Below, in pieces: positions 17,650 through 25,898 of a stretch of DNA of 64,000 nucleotides (positions are counted from its first letter, which is position 1; each line of letters starts with the position of its first letter). The notes under the pieces were generated by a model. It was given only the letters and a program-made list of their open reading frames with translations. It had not been told where the DNA came from and searched no databases. A program made the position numbers and the translations under genes. The stretch is from Rhodospira trueperi (GTDB taxonomy: Bacteria; Pseudomonadota; Alphaproteobacteria; Rhodospirillales; Rhodospirillaceae): positions 1 through 64,000 of the forward strand of contig NZ_FNAP01000011.1 of NCBI RefSeq assembly GCF_900101965.1. Reading direction: 5' to 3'.

Positions 17650-17745
17650 TTTTTTGGGTAAGGCGGATTCGCCCCGCGCAGCGGGGCAATCCGCCGTGTG
17701 GCGGTGATGCGGCGGGGTGCGCCTGCGGCGCGAACCCGCCCTACG
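17650..17745. repeat. Intergenic palindromic repeat (GGCGGATT...AATCCGCC type)
   Basis: An oligo-T run is followed by a hairpin at 17662-17695 (ggcggatt-gccccgc against gcggggc-aatccgcc) and a second one at 17711-17740 (ggcgggg..gcgcc/ggcgc..cccgcc), ending cctacg. Related cores such as gtagggcgg..aatccgcc are scattered in many proteobacterial genomes; a diverged copy is at 53918-53957. Confidence 0.6.
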
Positions 17746-17813
17746 ACGTTTCGCATTCCGTCAACAGAGCATTCACCCGATTGCCCTGATCGGACAGCGG
17801 GAAAGGAGGCAAC

Positions 17814-18566
17814 ATGACCGACCTCGACGGACTGCGGGTGCTGGTCACCGGCGGTGCCACCGGTATCGGCGGCGGTATTTCGCGCGCGCTGGCGGCCGGC
17901 GGCGGACGGGTGGCGGCACAGTATCACGCCGGAGACGGGGCGGCGGCGGCGCTGGAGCGGGAGGCCGGGGGCGCGATCATCACCCGCGCGGCCGATCTGC
18001 TGTCCCCGGCCGGACCGGCGGACGTCGTGGCGTGGGCGGCCGACGCCCTGGGTGGTCTGGACGCCGTGGTCAACAATACCGGGGGCATGGTGGACCGGGT
18101 GCCGTTCGCGGCCCTGGACGATGCCTTCATCGACCGGGTGTTCGACCTGAACGTGCGTCAGGCGGTAAAGGTCTCCCAGGCCGCCCTGCCCCACCTGGAG
18201 GCCAGCGACCGCGCCTCGATCCTGTTTGTCTCATCGATCAGCGCGCGCACCGGCGGCAGCCCCGGATCGTCCATGTACAGCGCGGCCAAGGCGTTCCTGT
18301 CCACCCTGACGCGCTCGTTGGCCAAGGAACTCGGCCCCAGCGGCATTCGGGTCAACGCGATCTCGCCGGGCACCATCGACACGGCGTTCCATCAGCGTCA
18401 TTCCACGCCGGAGAAGCTGGAGACCGCGCGGGGCGGCATTCCGCTGGCGCGTCTGGGCACGCCGGAGGATTGCGCCGGCCCGGCGCTGGCCCTTCTGTCG
18501 CCGACGCTGGGGGGATACGTGACGGGACAGGGGCTGGAGATCAACGGCGGTCAGTTGCTGGCCTGA
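17814..18566 (+). CDS. Short-chain dehydrogenase/reductase (SDR), classical type
   Basis: The 250-residue protein is an NAD(P)-dependent oxidoreductase with a Rossmann fold. Features in order are VTGGATGIGGGISRAL (TGxxxGxG cofactor motif, about 13-28), NNTGG (about 86, the NNAG equivalent), SS at about 142 with the Ser of the active site, YSAAKAF giving the YxxxK catalytic pair near 155-159, and IRVNAISPGTIDT. The end, GGYVTGQGLEINGGQLLA, is typical of FabG-like SDRs. The substrate cannot be deduced. A strong Shine-Dalgarno site (aaaggagg) lies 6 nt before ATG 17814. It is monocistronic, with a convergent small gene after it. Confidence 0.9.
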   Translation: MTDLDGLRVLVTGGATGIGGGISRALAAGGGRVAAQYHAGDGAAAALEREAGGAIITRAADLLSPAGPADVVAWAADALGGLDAVVNNTGGMVDRVPFAALDDAFIDRVFDLNVRQAVKVSQAALPHLEASDRASILFVSSISARTGGSPGSSMYSAAKAFLSTLTRSLAKELGPSGIRVNAISPGTIDTAFHQRHSTPEKLETARGGIPLARLGTPEDCAGPALALLSPTLGGYVTGQGLEINGGQLLA

Positions 18567-18616
18567 CGGGAGGCGCGGACCGACGTCACCGACGTCACCG
18601 GTTGGGTTGGTGGGAG

Positions 18617-18829
18617 CTACTCGTTGACCACCCGCAGGGTGCGGCGTTCGTCCTCGTTCAGGACCAGGACGTCGAGCATGCGGTGATAGTCTTCCCAGGT
18701 GTCGCAGAACTCTCCGACCGCCTGGACCAGACATTCCTCCGGCGTCCGACCGGTACGCGCGGCCAGGGCCTCAAGCCGGGACAGCAAGCCGGCCGGAAGG
18801 AACTCCGAGAGCGTCTTGGAATGGGTCAC
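18617..18829 (-). CDS. Small hypothetical protein, DNA-binding-like helices
   Basis: The protein has 70 residues when started at GTG 18829, which has agaggagag about 8 nt upstream. The longer version from ATG 18883 would add 18 unlike residues. It reads as two or three amphipathic helices (EFLPAGLLSRLEALAARTGR, TPEECLVQAVGEFCDTWEDY) and a Leu-rich tail. The first part resembles ribbon-helix-helix proteins (..L..RLEALA..TGRTPEECL..A), but the N-terminal strand is not clear. No toxin partner lies beside it. It converges with the SDR gene. Confidence 0.6.
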   Translation of the reverse strand: MTHSKTLSEFLPAGLLSRLEALAARTGRTPEECLVQAVGEFCDTWEDYHRMLDVLVLNEDERRTLRVVNE

Positions 18830-18883
18830 GGCGCCATCTCTCCTCTTGGCTAGGGGCCTTCCGAACCCTCGCGGTCCCCTCAC

Positions 18884-19275
18884 CGGCCGGATTCAACGAA
18901 CGGAAGACATCACTCCCCTGAGGGACGCGACCGTCCGCGCATACGGCGCGACGGCCTGTCCCCGGTGAACCGCCCCCAAGCGGTCCTATGTTTGGCCGCT
19001 CCCTTCCTAAGACTCGCGTATGACTCGCTTTCGCGCCGAACGCAACGGCGGAAAAGCCGGTGTTTTCAATAGGGTTTGTCGCGTCCCGGATTTGGAGGGG
19101 GGGCTGTGGATAAATGCGCAAGATATTGAACTTGATCCGCCTCCGGTCCAGGTTCGCCCGGTTGGCGGCTGACGCCATCGCGGTGGCCGGGGACATAAAG
19201 GAAGCGCCGAGTCGTGCCGAGTCGTGACCAATTGGTGTGCGCGGCGACACCTTCCCATCCGGCGCCCGCTGACGT
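18884..19275. other. 390-bp gene-free stretch upstream of ccmA
   Basis: No supported reading frame. It must contain the promoter of ccmA. A short tandem, gccgagtcgt twice, occurs at 19208-19227. The GC is lower around 19060-19140. Confidence 0.4.
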
Positions 19276-20034
19276 ATGGTCCGCCGCATGATACCCGCCG
19301 CCGTTTCCGATCCGCCGCCGTCCGCCGCCGCCTCCGCCCGCCGGTTTTCCGGCCATGGGCTGGTGTGTATTCGCGGCGAGCGCATCGTCTTCGCCAACCT
19401 GAACCTGACCCTGGCACCGGGCGAGGCGCTGCTCCTGCTGGGGCCGAACGGCTCCGGCAAGTCTTCGCTGCTGCGCCTGATGGCCGGTCTGTTGCGGCCG
19501 GCCGCCGGGTCGCTGGCCTGGGACGACGGGCCGGTGCGCGAGGACCCGGAACGCCACCACGCCCGCACCCGCTACGTCGGTCACACCGACACCATCAAGC
19601 CGGTTCTGACCGCGCGCGAGAATCTGGCCTTCTGGGCCAAGGTGTGCGCCAACGAGGACGACACCCGCGCCACCCTGCAGGCGCGCACCGACGCCGCGCT
19701 TGATCGGCTGGCGTTGGCGCGACTGGCCGACGTGCCCGGGCGCATGCTGTCGGCGGGACAGAAGCGGCGGCTCAATCTGGCGCGGTTGCTGGCGGCACCG
19801 GCGCCGCTGTGGCTGATGGACGAGCCGACGACGGCGCTGGACAAGGGCTCCGTCGCCACGCTGGAGGCCATCATGGCCGAGCACCGCGCGACCGGCGGCA
19901 TGATCGCCCTGTCCACGCACCTGGATGTCAATTTGCCGGGGGCACGGGTGCTAAACCTCGACGATTTCGCCGTCGATGCGGCCACCGCCTACGGCCTGCA
20001 TGAGGACCGTCACCCGGAGGACCTTCGCGCATGA
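19276..20034 (+). CDS. ccmA: Cytochrome c biogenesis heme exporter, ATP-binding subunit CcmA
   Basis: This 252-residue ABC ATPase belongs to the system I cytochrome c maturation machinery, where CcmAB with CcmCD drives release of heme-loaded CcmE. Walker A GPNGSGKSSLL is near residue 58, the Q-loop region includes YVGHTDTIKPVLT, the signature is LSAGQKRRL, and Walker B is LWLMDEP near 180, followed by TTALD. GHxDxxK is characteristic of CcmA. The first 25 or so residues are an unconserved extension, so translation may begin at the second ATG, 19288. The gene overlaps ccmB by 4 bp (ATGA-type), indicating translational coupling. Confidence 0.93.
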   Translation: MVRRMIPAAVSDPPPSAAASARRFSGHGLVCIRGERIVFANLNLTLAPGEALLLLGPNGSGKSSLLRLMAGLLRPAAGSLAWDDGPVREDPERHHARTRYVGHTDTIKPVLTARENLAFWAKVCANEDDTRATLQARTDAALDRLALARLADVPGRMLSAGQKRRLNLARLLAAPAPLWLMDEPTTALDKGSVATLEAIMAEHRATGGMIALSTHLDVNLPGARVLNLDDFAVDAATAYGLHEDRHPEDLRA

Positions 20035-20699
20035 TGGGGGCCGTGCTCGCCGTGTTGCGCCGCGACCTGCGGCTGGCCCTGCGTCAGGGGGCGGACAGCC
20101 TGATGGTGGTGGCGTTCTTCGTCATCACCGTGTCGCTGTTTCCGTTCGGCGTCGGCCCGGAAATGGCGGTGCTGGAGCGCATCAGCGCCGGTGTCGTCTG
20201 GGTCACCGCGCTGCTGGCGTCCATGCTGTCGCTGGACCGGCTGTTCCAGACCGATTACGAGGACGGCAGCCTCGACCTGCTGACCCTGACGCCGACGCCG
20301 ACCATAGCCATCGTGCTGGGCAAGGTGGCGGCGCACTGGCTGACCACCGGCTTGCCGTTGATCGTGGCCTCCCCGCTGCTGGCGGTGCTGCTGGCCATGC
20401 GGCCGGAAGGCTATGGCGTGCTGGTGGCCGCCATGGCGCTGGGCACGCCGACCCTGAGTTTGGTCGGCAGCGTCGGCGCCGCCCTGGTGCTGGGGGCGCG
20501 GCGCGGCGGCGTTCTGCTGTCACTGCTGGTGCTGCCGCTGTATATCCCGGTGCTGGTGTTCGGGGTCTCGGCCGTGGACGCCGCCGTCATGGGCCTGGAC
20601 TTCGGGCCGCAACTGATGATCATGGGCGCCTTGCTGTTGGCGACGCTGGTGCTGTGCCCCTGGGCCGCTAGCGCGGCGCTGAAGCAGGCCGTGGAGTAG
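20031..20699 (+). CDS. ccmB: Heme exporter membrane subunit CcmB
   Basis: The 222-residue polytopic protein has about six membrane helices and forms the permease half of the CcmAB complex. Family signatures include the N-terminal RDLRLALRQGADSLMVVAFF, the FPFGVGPE block near residue 40, LLASMLSLDRLFQTDYEDGS and LLVLPLYIPVLVFG. The last residues contain the usual short hydrophilic end. The start overlaps the ccmA stop. Normally ccmC follows, but here the next gene is modE, so the remaining ccm genes must be elsewhere. Confidence 0.93.
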   Translation: MMGAVLAVLRRDLRLALRQGADSLMVVAFFVITVSLFPFGVGPEMAVLERISAGVVWVTALLASMLSLDRLFQTDYEDGSLDLLTLTPTPTIAIVLGKVAAHWLTTGLPLIVASPLLAVLLAMRPEGYGVLVAAMALGTPTLSLVGSVGAALVLGARRGGVLLSLLVLPLYIPVLVFGVSAVDAAVMGLDFGPQLMIMGALLLATLVLCPWAASAALKQAVE

Positions 20700-20803
20700 C
20701 GCGGCCTGCTTACGAATCCGTAACCCCATTCATGATGCATGAATCTGGCGCCTTGGCGAAAAAGCGCTTGCGCAGGCCGCGTCGTATAGTTTAGCGACAT
20801 GAC

Positions 20804-20818
20804 GAGCGTTATATAGCC
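20804..20818. promoter_or_regulatory. Possible ModE-box half site upstream of modE
   Basis: The sequence cgttatata at 20807-20815 equals the strong half of the ModE operator consensus. A matching second half (tatataacg) is not evident; a loose cgtcgtatag lies 26 bp upstream. Its position 60 bp before the modE start would fit autoregulation. Confidence 0.35.
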
Positions 20819-20872
20819 TACCTACAAGACGCAACGTCCCACTCGGCCCGACTCAAGCCACCGGACACCATC

Positions 20873-21676
20873 ATGCCCGATGCCGCCTTGCATGCCCTTC
20901 TGTCCCTGCAAAAGGGGTCCGCCGGCCAGATCGGGGCCGCGCGCATCCGCCTGCTGGAGGCGGTTCGCGATCACGGCTCCATATCCGCCGCCGCGCGGGC
21001 GGTGGGGCTCAGCTACAAGGCGGCGTGGGACGGGATCGCCGCGTTGAACAACCTGTTCGAAAAACCGGTGGTGGAGGCCCAAAGCGGCGGGCGCCACGGA
21101 GGGCAGGCACGGTTGACCGCGACCGGGGCGGCCATCATCGGCGCCTTCCAGCGCATCCAGGGGGAACTGGATCGCGTGGCGGCGCGCCTCGACCAGGAAC
21201 TGGGAGGCGACCAACAACCGCCCCTCGCCGATATTCTGAAAGGACTCACCATGCGGACCAGTGCCCGCAATGCTCTCACCGGGGTTGTTGAAACCATCCA
21301 CGCCGGCGCGGTGAACGACGAGGTCGTTCTCCGCCTGGGGGAAGGCCAGACCCTGACCGCCGTCATCACCCGCCACAGCGTCGAGGATTTGGGGCTCGTT
21401 CCGGGCATGCCGGTGACGGCCCTGATCAAGTCGACGTTCGTCATCCTGACGCCCGAAGGCGAGCCGACCCGCACATCGGCCCGCAACCGTCTGTGCGGCA
21501 CCGTCATCCGCCACGAGGACGGCCCGGTCAGCAGCGAAGTCGTGCTGGACATCGGGGGCGGCAAAACCTTGACGGCCGTGGTCACCCGCGACAGCGCCGA
21601 TGACCTTGGGCTGGCTGAGGGCGCGCGCGTCTGCGCCCTGATCAAGGCCTCGCACATCATCCTCGCCGTGACCTGA
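20873..21676 (+). CDS. modE: Molybdate-responsive transcriptional regulator, ModE family
   Basis: The 267-residue protein has a LysR-like winged helix-turn-helix at residues 20-95 (IRLLEAVRDHGSISAAARAV, YKAAWDGIAALNNL) and two tandem molybdate-binding Mop domains. These start at about 127 (RTSARNALTGVVETIHAG) and about 200 (RTSARNRLCGTVIRHEDG). The repeats share the SARN.L.G.V..... EV.L..G.G.TLTAVIT pattern. Full-length ModE with di-Mop dimerises and represses modABC when molybdate is bound. Here it lies directly before modA, but no modB or modC follows, so control may act elsewhere too. Confidence 0.9.
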   Translation: MPDAALHALLSLQKGSAGQIGAARIRLLEAVRDHGSISAAARAVGLSYKAAWDGIAALNNLFEKPVVEAQSGGRHGGQARLTATGAAIIGAFQRIQGELDRVAARLDQELGGDQQPPLADILKGLTMRTSARNALTGVVETIHAGAVNDEVVLRLGEGQTLTAVITRHSVEDLGLVPGMPVTALIKSTFVILTPEGEPTRTSARNRLCGTVIRHEDGPVSSEVVLDIGGGKTLTAVVTRDSADDLGLAEGARVCALIKASHIILAVT

Positions 21677-21711
21677 GGCCCGTTTCAACACCCCGCCGGA
21701 GATCCGACCCC

Positions 21712-22467
21712 ATGACCCGCTCTCTGTCCGTCCTCACCGCCGCTCTCGCGGCCTCGCTCGCCCTGACCGCCGCCCCCGCGCGCGCCGACGAAACCCTGGT
21801 CGCCGTGGCCGCCAACTTCACCGCCGCCGCCAAGGAGATCGGCGCCGCCTTCACCGAGGCCACGGGCCACACGGCGACGTTCAGCTTCGGATCGACCGGC
21901 AAGCTGTATGCCCAGATCGCCCACGGCGCTCCGTTCGAGGCCTTTCTGGCCGCCGACACCGCACGACCGGAAAAGGCAGAGGCCGAGGGGTTGGGGGTGC
22001 CCGGTTCCCGCTTCACCTATGCGGTGGGCCGGCTGGTCCTGTACAGCACCGACCCGGCGCTGGTGGACGACGCGGGGGCGGTTCTGGAACGCGACGCCTT
22101 CGACCATCTGGCCATCGCCAACCCGGTGACGGCGCCCTATGGGGCCGCCGCCGTGGAGGTCCTGGAGGCCCTTGGTCTGCAAGAGAGTCTCAAGGACCGC
22201 CTGGTGCAGGGCGATACCATCGCCCAGGCCCACCAGTTCGTCATCACCGGCAACGCCGAGATCGGCTTCGTGGCGCTGTCGCAGGTGGTGGACGACGACT
22301 CCGGGTCGCAATGGATGGTGCCCCAGGACCTGTACACCCCGATCCGGCAGGACGCCATTCTTCTGAAGACCGGCGCCGACAACCCGGTCGCGGCGGCGTT
22401 CCTGGCGTTCCTGAAGGGTCCTGAGGCGACGGCCATCACGGCGCGGTACGGATACGGCACGGAGTGA
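21712..22467 (+). CDS. modA: Molybdate ABC transporter substrate-binding protein ModA
   Basis: The 251-residue periplasmic binding protein has a clear signal peptide (SVLTAALAASLALTAAPARA, cleavage near residue 25). Family motifs are LVAVAANFTAAAKEIGAAF, FSFGSTGKLYAQIAHGAPFE and FLAADTARPEKAEAEGL, followed by IANPVTAPYGAAAVEVL and NAEIGFVALSQV, with the Ser, Ala and Tyr residues that wrap molybdate or tungstate. It is 35 bp after modE, probably co-transcribed. The permease (modB) and ATPase (modC) are absent downstream, where a convergent gene begins, so ModA must pair with components encoded elsewhere. Confidence 0.92.
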   Translation: MTRSLSVLTAALAASLALTAAPARADETLVAVAANFTAAAKEIGAAFTEATGHTATFSFGSTGKLYAQIAHGAPFEAFLAADTARPEKAEAEGLGVPGSRFTYAVGRLVLYSTDPALVDDAGAVLERDAFDHLAIANPVTAPYGAAAVEVLEALGLQESLKDRLVQGDTIAQAHQFVITGNAEIGFVALSQVVDDDSGSQWMVPQDLYTPIRQDAILLKTGADNPVAAAFLAFLKGPEATAITARYGYGTE

Positions 22468-22483
22468 TTTCGCAAGGCACGCC

Positions 22484-22921
22484 CTATTCAGCGGCCGGAT
22501 CCTCGACGGGATCGGGCGCCGCGTAGACCTTGCAGTTGGAATAGCCGTCGTTGAAGAAGTGGTACGTCATGTCGGGCTCGGCCTGTCCGGTCGGGTCGAT
22601 CAGGTTGTATCCGCGTTTGGCGACGCCGGTGTACCCGCGCCCGGGATTGGCCTTGCCCAGATAGCCGATATAGAGCGCGTTGTTGGCGCGCTGGTTGAAC
22701 CGGCCGCGCCGACAGAGGCGGGAGAGGTCGGCGTCGGGCTCGCCCACCTGCCAGAATGGGGCGATGCTGATCCCGTATTGCCGGGTTGATCTGACATCCC
22801 GCGCCGAGACCGGATCGGCCACGACCATCCCGGCGAAAACGAGAAGACAGGTTGCCGCGATGGTCGCGCCAAGGCGGCGCCGGGCCATGGGCCAGAATGG
22901 GGGGCGGGTGTTGGCCATCAA
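22484..22921 (-). CDS. Hypothetical exported protein
   Basis: The protein has 145 residues; starts at 22921 or 22918 (adjacent Met codons) are both possible. A signal peptide is visible: a basic start (ARRRLGATIAATCLLVFAGM) and a cleavage site near ADPVSA. The mature part is about 105 residues, with two Cys (LSRLCRRGRF and YSNCKVYAAP) that could form a disulfide, and several aromatic-rich turns (NALYIGYLGK, YHFFNDGYSNC). No domain is recognised. It ends 16 bp from the end of convergent modA. Confidence 0.6.
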   Translation of the reverse strand: MMANTRPPFWPMARRRLGATIAATCLLVFAGMVVADPVSARDVRSTRQYGISIAPFWQVGEPDADLSRLCRRGRFNQRANNALYIGYLGKANPGRGYTGVAKRGYNLIDPTGQAEPDMTYHFFNDGYSNCKVYAAPDPVEDPAAE

Positions 22922-23026
22922 CGGGATCCGGCTTGGGGATGGGAACGAAACAGCCCCGCCACACTAGCCCGCCGGTTCCCACGATTCGGTTAATGCCCGC
23001 CCGATGGGAGGGGTGACACCGGTGTG

Positions 23027-24172
23027 TCAGCCGGGCCGCAGCCATGCGGTGACGCTGGTCAGGGTCTCCTCGTCCAGGGCGACGGCGTCGGCGTGGATGG
23101 CGTCCTCCATCGAGATCGGGCGTCCGTCCACCATCAGAACCTCGGCGAACGGCGCCGCCAGCCGGACCCCGGGATCCGCCAGATCCTCCGCGCGGGACGC
23201 CGGCAGCAGGGCGACGAAGGTCTCGTCACCGAACCAGGACAGACTGGCGTCGTCGGGCAAGGCGGCGGCCAGACGTTCCGTCGCCACGGCGAACAGGCGC
23301 TCGCCGCCTTCCGCGCCCAGGTGCTCGGCGATGCCGGCCAGTCCGTCCATGCGCACCACGGCCAGCACGGCGGGGCGGCCGTCCGCCAGCATGGACCGGG
23401 CCGACTGCAGCAGCCTTTCGGCGGGACACAGATGAACCAGGGCCGCGACGGGATCGGCGCCGAAGGGGCTCGCCCCAGTGTCAACATCAGTGTCAGCCTC
23501 CGCGGGCGTATCGGCGGGCGCCCCCCGGCCTTCCAGCCGTGTCGGCGCCACCGCTGGAGTGGGATCCAGCGCCTGCGGGAGCGGTTGCGGTTCCCGTGCC
23601 GGTTCGGGATCCGGATCGGCGGCCCGCGCCCGCGCTGGGGCGCGCGGCCTGCTCAGGGCGACCAGCGCGGACGGCGCCAGCCCGACCGCCAGCAGCGTCA
23701 CCGCGAGCGCGGGCGGGCTTGTCGCGGTCATCAGCGTGGCCGCCGCCAACCCCAGGATACGGGCGGCCTGGGCCAGGGCCGCCGCCCGCTCCGGCGCGCG
23801 ATCCAGGGCCAGCACCAGGGCCTGGGCGCCGACGATCACCAAAGCGAGCGGCGCCCAGACGGTCAGCGCGCCCATGAGCCCAAGCAGGGCGCCCAGGCCG
23901 CCCGCCCGTTCCATCCCAAGGCGGGCGGCGCCATAAACCGACAGGGCGGCGATCCCCGTCAGGACCGCCAGCGTACCCAGCCCGGAGACCGACCACGAGA
24001 ACGCCGAGGGCGTGAGACCCCAGCCGTCCAGAAGGCCCCCGCCGGGGAACACACCGGCGTGGAACGTCACCGCCAATCCCAGAAGATCGAGCAGCCCCAG
24101 AAGGGAGAGCGCGGACGCCACCAGGATCACGCCTTGCGCGACCACCTGGAGCACGGCGGACTGCTTCGTCAT
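23027..24172 (-). CDS. Membrane protein with degenerate GGDEF-like domain
   Basis: The 381-residue protein has five or so hydrophobic helices in the first 185 residues, then a Pro/Ala/Asp-rich linker, then a C-terminal domain (about 240-381) shaped like a diguanylate cyclase. It contains VVRMDGLAGIAEHLGAEGGE, a Leu-rich helix, and SWFGDETFVALLPA where GGDEF would be. The active-site GG(D/E)EF has become FGDET and the preceding metal-binding Asp region is weak, so catalysis is unlikely; it may bind nucleotide or partner proteins. No EAL domain is present. It is transcribed alone, divergent from a small membrane protein gene. Confidence 0.65.
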   Translation of the reverse strand: MTKQSAVLQVVAQGVILVASALSLLGLLDLLGLAVTFHAGVFPGGGLLDGWGLTPSAFSWSVSGLGTLAVLTGIAALSVYGAARLGMERAGGLGALLGLMGALTVWAPLALVIVGAQALVLALDRAPERAAALAQAARILGLAAATLMTATSPPALAVTLLAVGLAPSALVALSRPRAPARARAADPDPEPAREPQPLPQALDPTPAVAPTRLEGRGAPADTPAEADTDVDTGASPFGADPVAALVHLCPAERLLQSARSMLADGRPAVLAVVRMDGLAGIAEHLGAEGGERLFAVATERLAAALPDDASLSWFGDETFVALLPASRAEDLADPGVRLAAPFAEVLMVDGRPISMEDAIHADAVALDEETLTSVTAWLRPG

Positions 24173-24423
24173 GACTGCCTCTTCAACCTCCGCTTTCCGG
24201 GCCTCCAGTCGTCGGGCGCCATCCCTAACGCATTTGCTCGCGCGAGGGGAGCCCGAAGGACCGCGCCGGCCGCGCCGCCGTCTTGACTTCGCACTGCCAA
24301 AACCGTACTCCGCTTTCCGGTATCAATGCACGGCCGTTCGTCGCGCCGCCCGCCACCGGATCCGAGACCATGGCTGGGCGCGCATCCACACGACACGATG
24401 ATCGCCACTGAAGGGGTCGCGCC

Positions 24424-24894
24424 ATGGGGACCGAGCTTGCCTCGTTCAGCGTTTTTGAGGGCCTGAACTGGTTTATTACACAGGCCTTTTTCGGGCTCCT
24501 GCCATGGCCGAACAGCTTTGCCATCGTGTTTCCGATCATCCTGTTCCTGATGCCGCTGTTCCCGCACTATCTCCTCTTCAACGTCGTCAAGATCCCGGCG
24601 TGGCGCAATCGCATCCGTCTGGCCATGCTGCCCCTGATCGGAACCCTGATGGCGCTGTACGGGTTCCTGTTCCGCGACAAGGGGCCGGACCACCAGTCGC
24701 CCGCGATCCTGACCGACCTGCAAATCCTGCCGTTTATTCTCTTTGGCATTATCAGTATTTATCAGATCGTTCACAATGAAAAGTCCCGCGTATTCGCGGT
24801 GACATTTGTGATCGTCAATGTATATTATCTTCTGATCATGAACAATCTGGCGTTTATGACGATCACCGGGCGTTGGACGTTCGAGGACGTTTAG
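24424..24894 (+). CDS. Hypothetical four-helix membrane protein
   Basis: The protein has 156 residues and four or five strongly hydrophobic segments: FAIVFPIILFLMPLF near 35, IRLAMLPLIGTLMALYGFLF near 70, ILPFILFGIISIYQI near 100 and VFAVTFVIVNVYYLLIMN near 122. No family motif is recognised. The 3' half is unusually AT-rich for this genome (24730-24870), and the codon use differs from its neighbours, hinting at acquisition. It begins with ATG after a weak purine-rich stretch and stands alone between a divergent and a convergent gene. Confidence 0.6.
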   Translation: MGTELASFSVFEGLNWFITQAFFGLLPWPNSFAIVFPIILFLMPLFPHYLLFNVVKIPAWRNRIRLAMLPLIGTLMALYGFLFRDKGPDHQSPAILTDLQILPFILFGIISIYQIVHNEKSRVFAVTFVIVNVYYLLIMNNLAFMTITGRWTFEDV

Positions 24895-24933
24895 CGTCGG
24901 CGGCCAACGAGGTCCGTCCGCGTTTGCCGCGCG

Positions 24934-25722
24934 TTACCCGTCGGTATCCAAGGGCCGTCCCAGGTCGAAGGTCTGTCGAGGCCGCACGAACCCCGCAAAT
25001 CCGTCGTCCGACGCATCGGGGCGCGGACCGTCCGCATAATGGTACAGCCACATGCGCGCCTTCACCGCCGCCGGCAGTGTCCGCAGTTGGCTGTAATGGG
25101 CGTGGGCGCCGCCGGCCTTCGGTTCGGTATCGCAGTCGTGGAAGATCAGGCGTGCCTTGTCGTACCAGGGCATCAGCCCATCCGGCTGATGCAGGCAGTC
25201 CGAGGTGAACAGAACCGGGCCGTCCGGCGCGTCGATCATCAGGCCATGGGAATACAGCACGGTGTCCGCCGACCGGATGTGAACCAGGGGCACCGGGGTC
25301 AGCGTGGCCCCGCCGAAGACGAACGAACCGTCGGGGGGGACCGGGCGCACATCGAAAAAGTCGCTCAGGTGGCCCCGGCCGAAGTCCAGAACCTCCATGC
25401 CGGCCTTGAGGCTGTTCTCCCAAAGGGGTGTAACAAGGCTCTCCGGAAGGAACAGCCGGGAACGGCCGGACGCGCGGCGGCTGAAGTACGAGGTGAACCC
25501 GAACCACTCAAGGCCCCCGATATGGTCGCCGTGCAGGTGGCTGATGTACACGGCCGTGATCGCATCGTGGCCGAGACCGGCGGCCCTCAGCGCGCGCCGG
25601 GCGTCGGAGCCGCAGTCGATCAACAGGCGCGCGCCGTCATCCGCCTCCAGGATCAGATTGCTTTGGAAGTTGTCCGGATCGGTGGTGAAGGCGGACCCGG
25701 TACCGAGAAACTGAAGCCGCAT
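24934..25722 (-). CDS. Metallo-beta-lactamase-fold hydrolase (RNase Z-like)
   Basis: The 262-residue protein has the fold's metal-binding signature ISHLHGDHIGGLEWFGF (HxHxDH, near residue 63), the strand RLLIDCGSDA and later metal ligands in VLFTSDCLHQ and FHDCDTE. The N-terminus MRLQFLGTGSAF is characteristic of the RNase Z/ArsA and PhnP-like branch. The helical exosite arm of true tRNase Z is not evident, so the substrate (RNA, cyclic nucleotide or small phosphoester) is open. There is no signal peptide, so it is cytoplasmic. It is monocistronic and divergent from the sensor gene at 25899. Confidence 0.82.
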   Translation of the reverse strand: MRLQFLGTGSAFTTDPDNFQSNLILEADDGARLLIDCGSDARRALRAAGLGHDAITAVYISHLHGDHIGGLEWFGFTSYFSRRASGRSRLFLPESLVTPLWENSLKAGMEVLDFGRGHLSDFFDVRPVPPDGSFVFGGATLTPVPLVHIRSADTVLYSHGLMIDAPDGPVLFTSDCLHQPDGLMPWYDKARLIFHDCDTEPKAGGAHAHYSQLRTLPAAVKARMWLYHYADGPRPDASDDGFAGFVRPRQTFDLGRPLDTDG

Positions 25723-25898
25723 GAATGAAAACGCTCCCGCGAGTGCGATACCGCGAACAATAGGGCGCCGTCGCGGGCATGAACATGATGATTGACACGC
25801 CGTCCCGATGGACCCTTGAACCGGAAAGCGGATGACAGCGCGGCGGCGGATCGCGGTATGATCCCTGCGCGTTGTCGTTTCGCTCCGGAAGTCATCCC

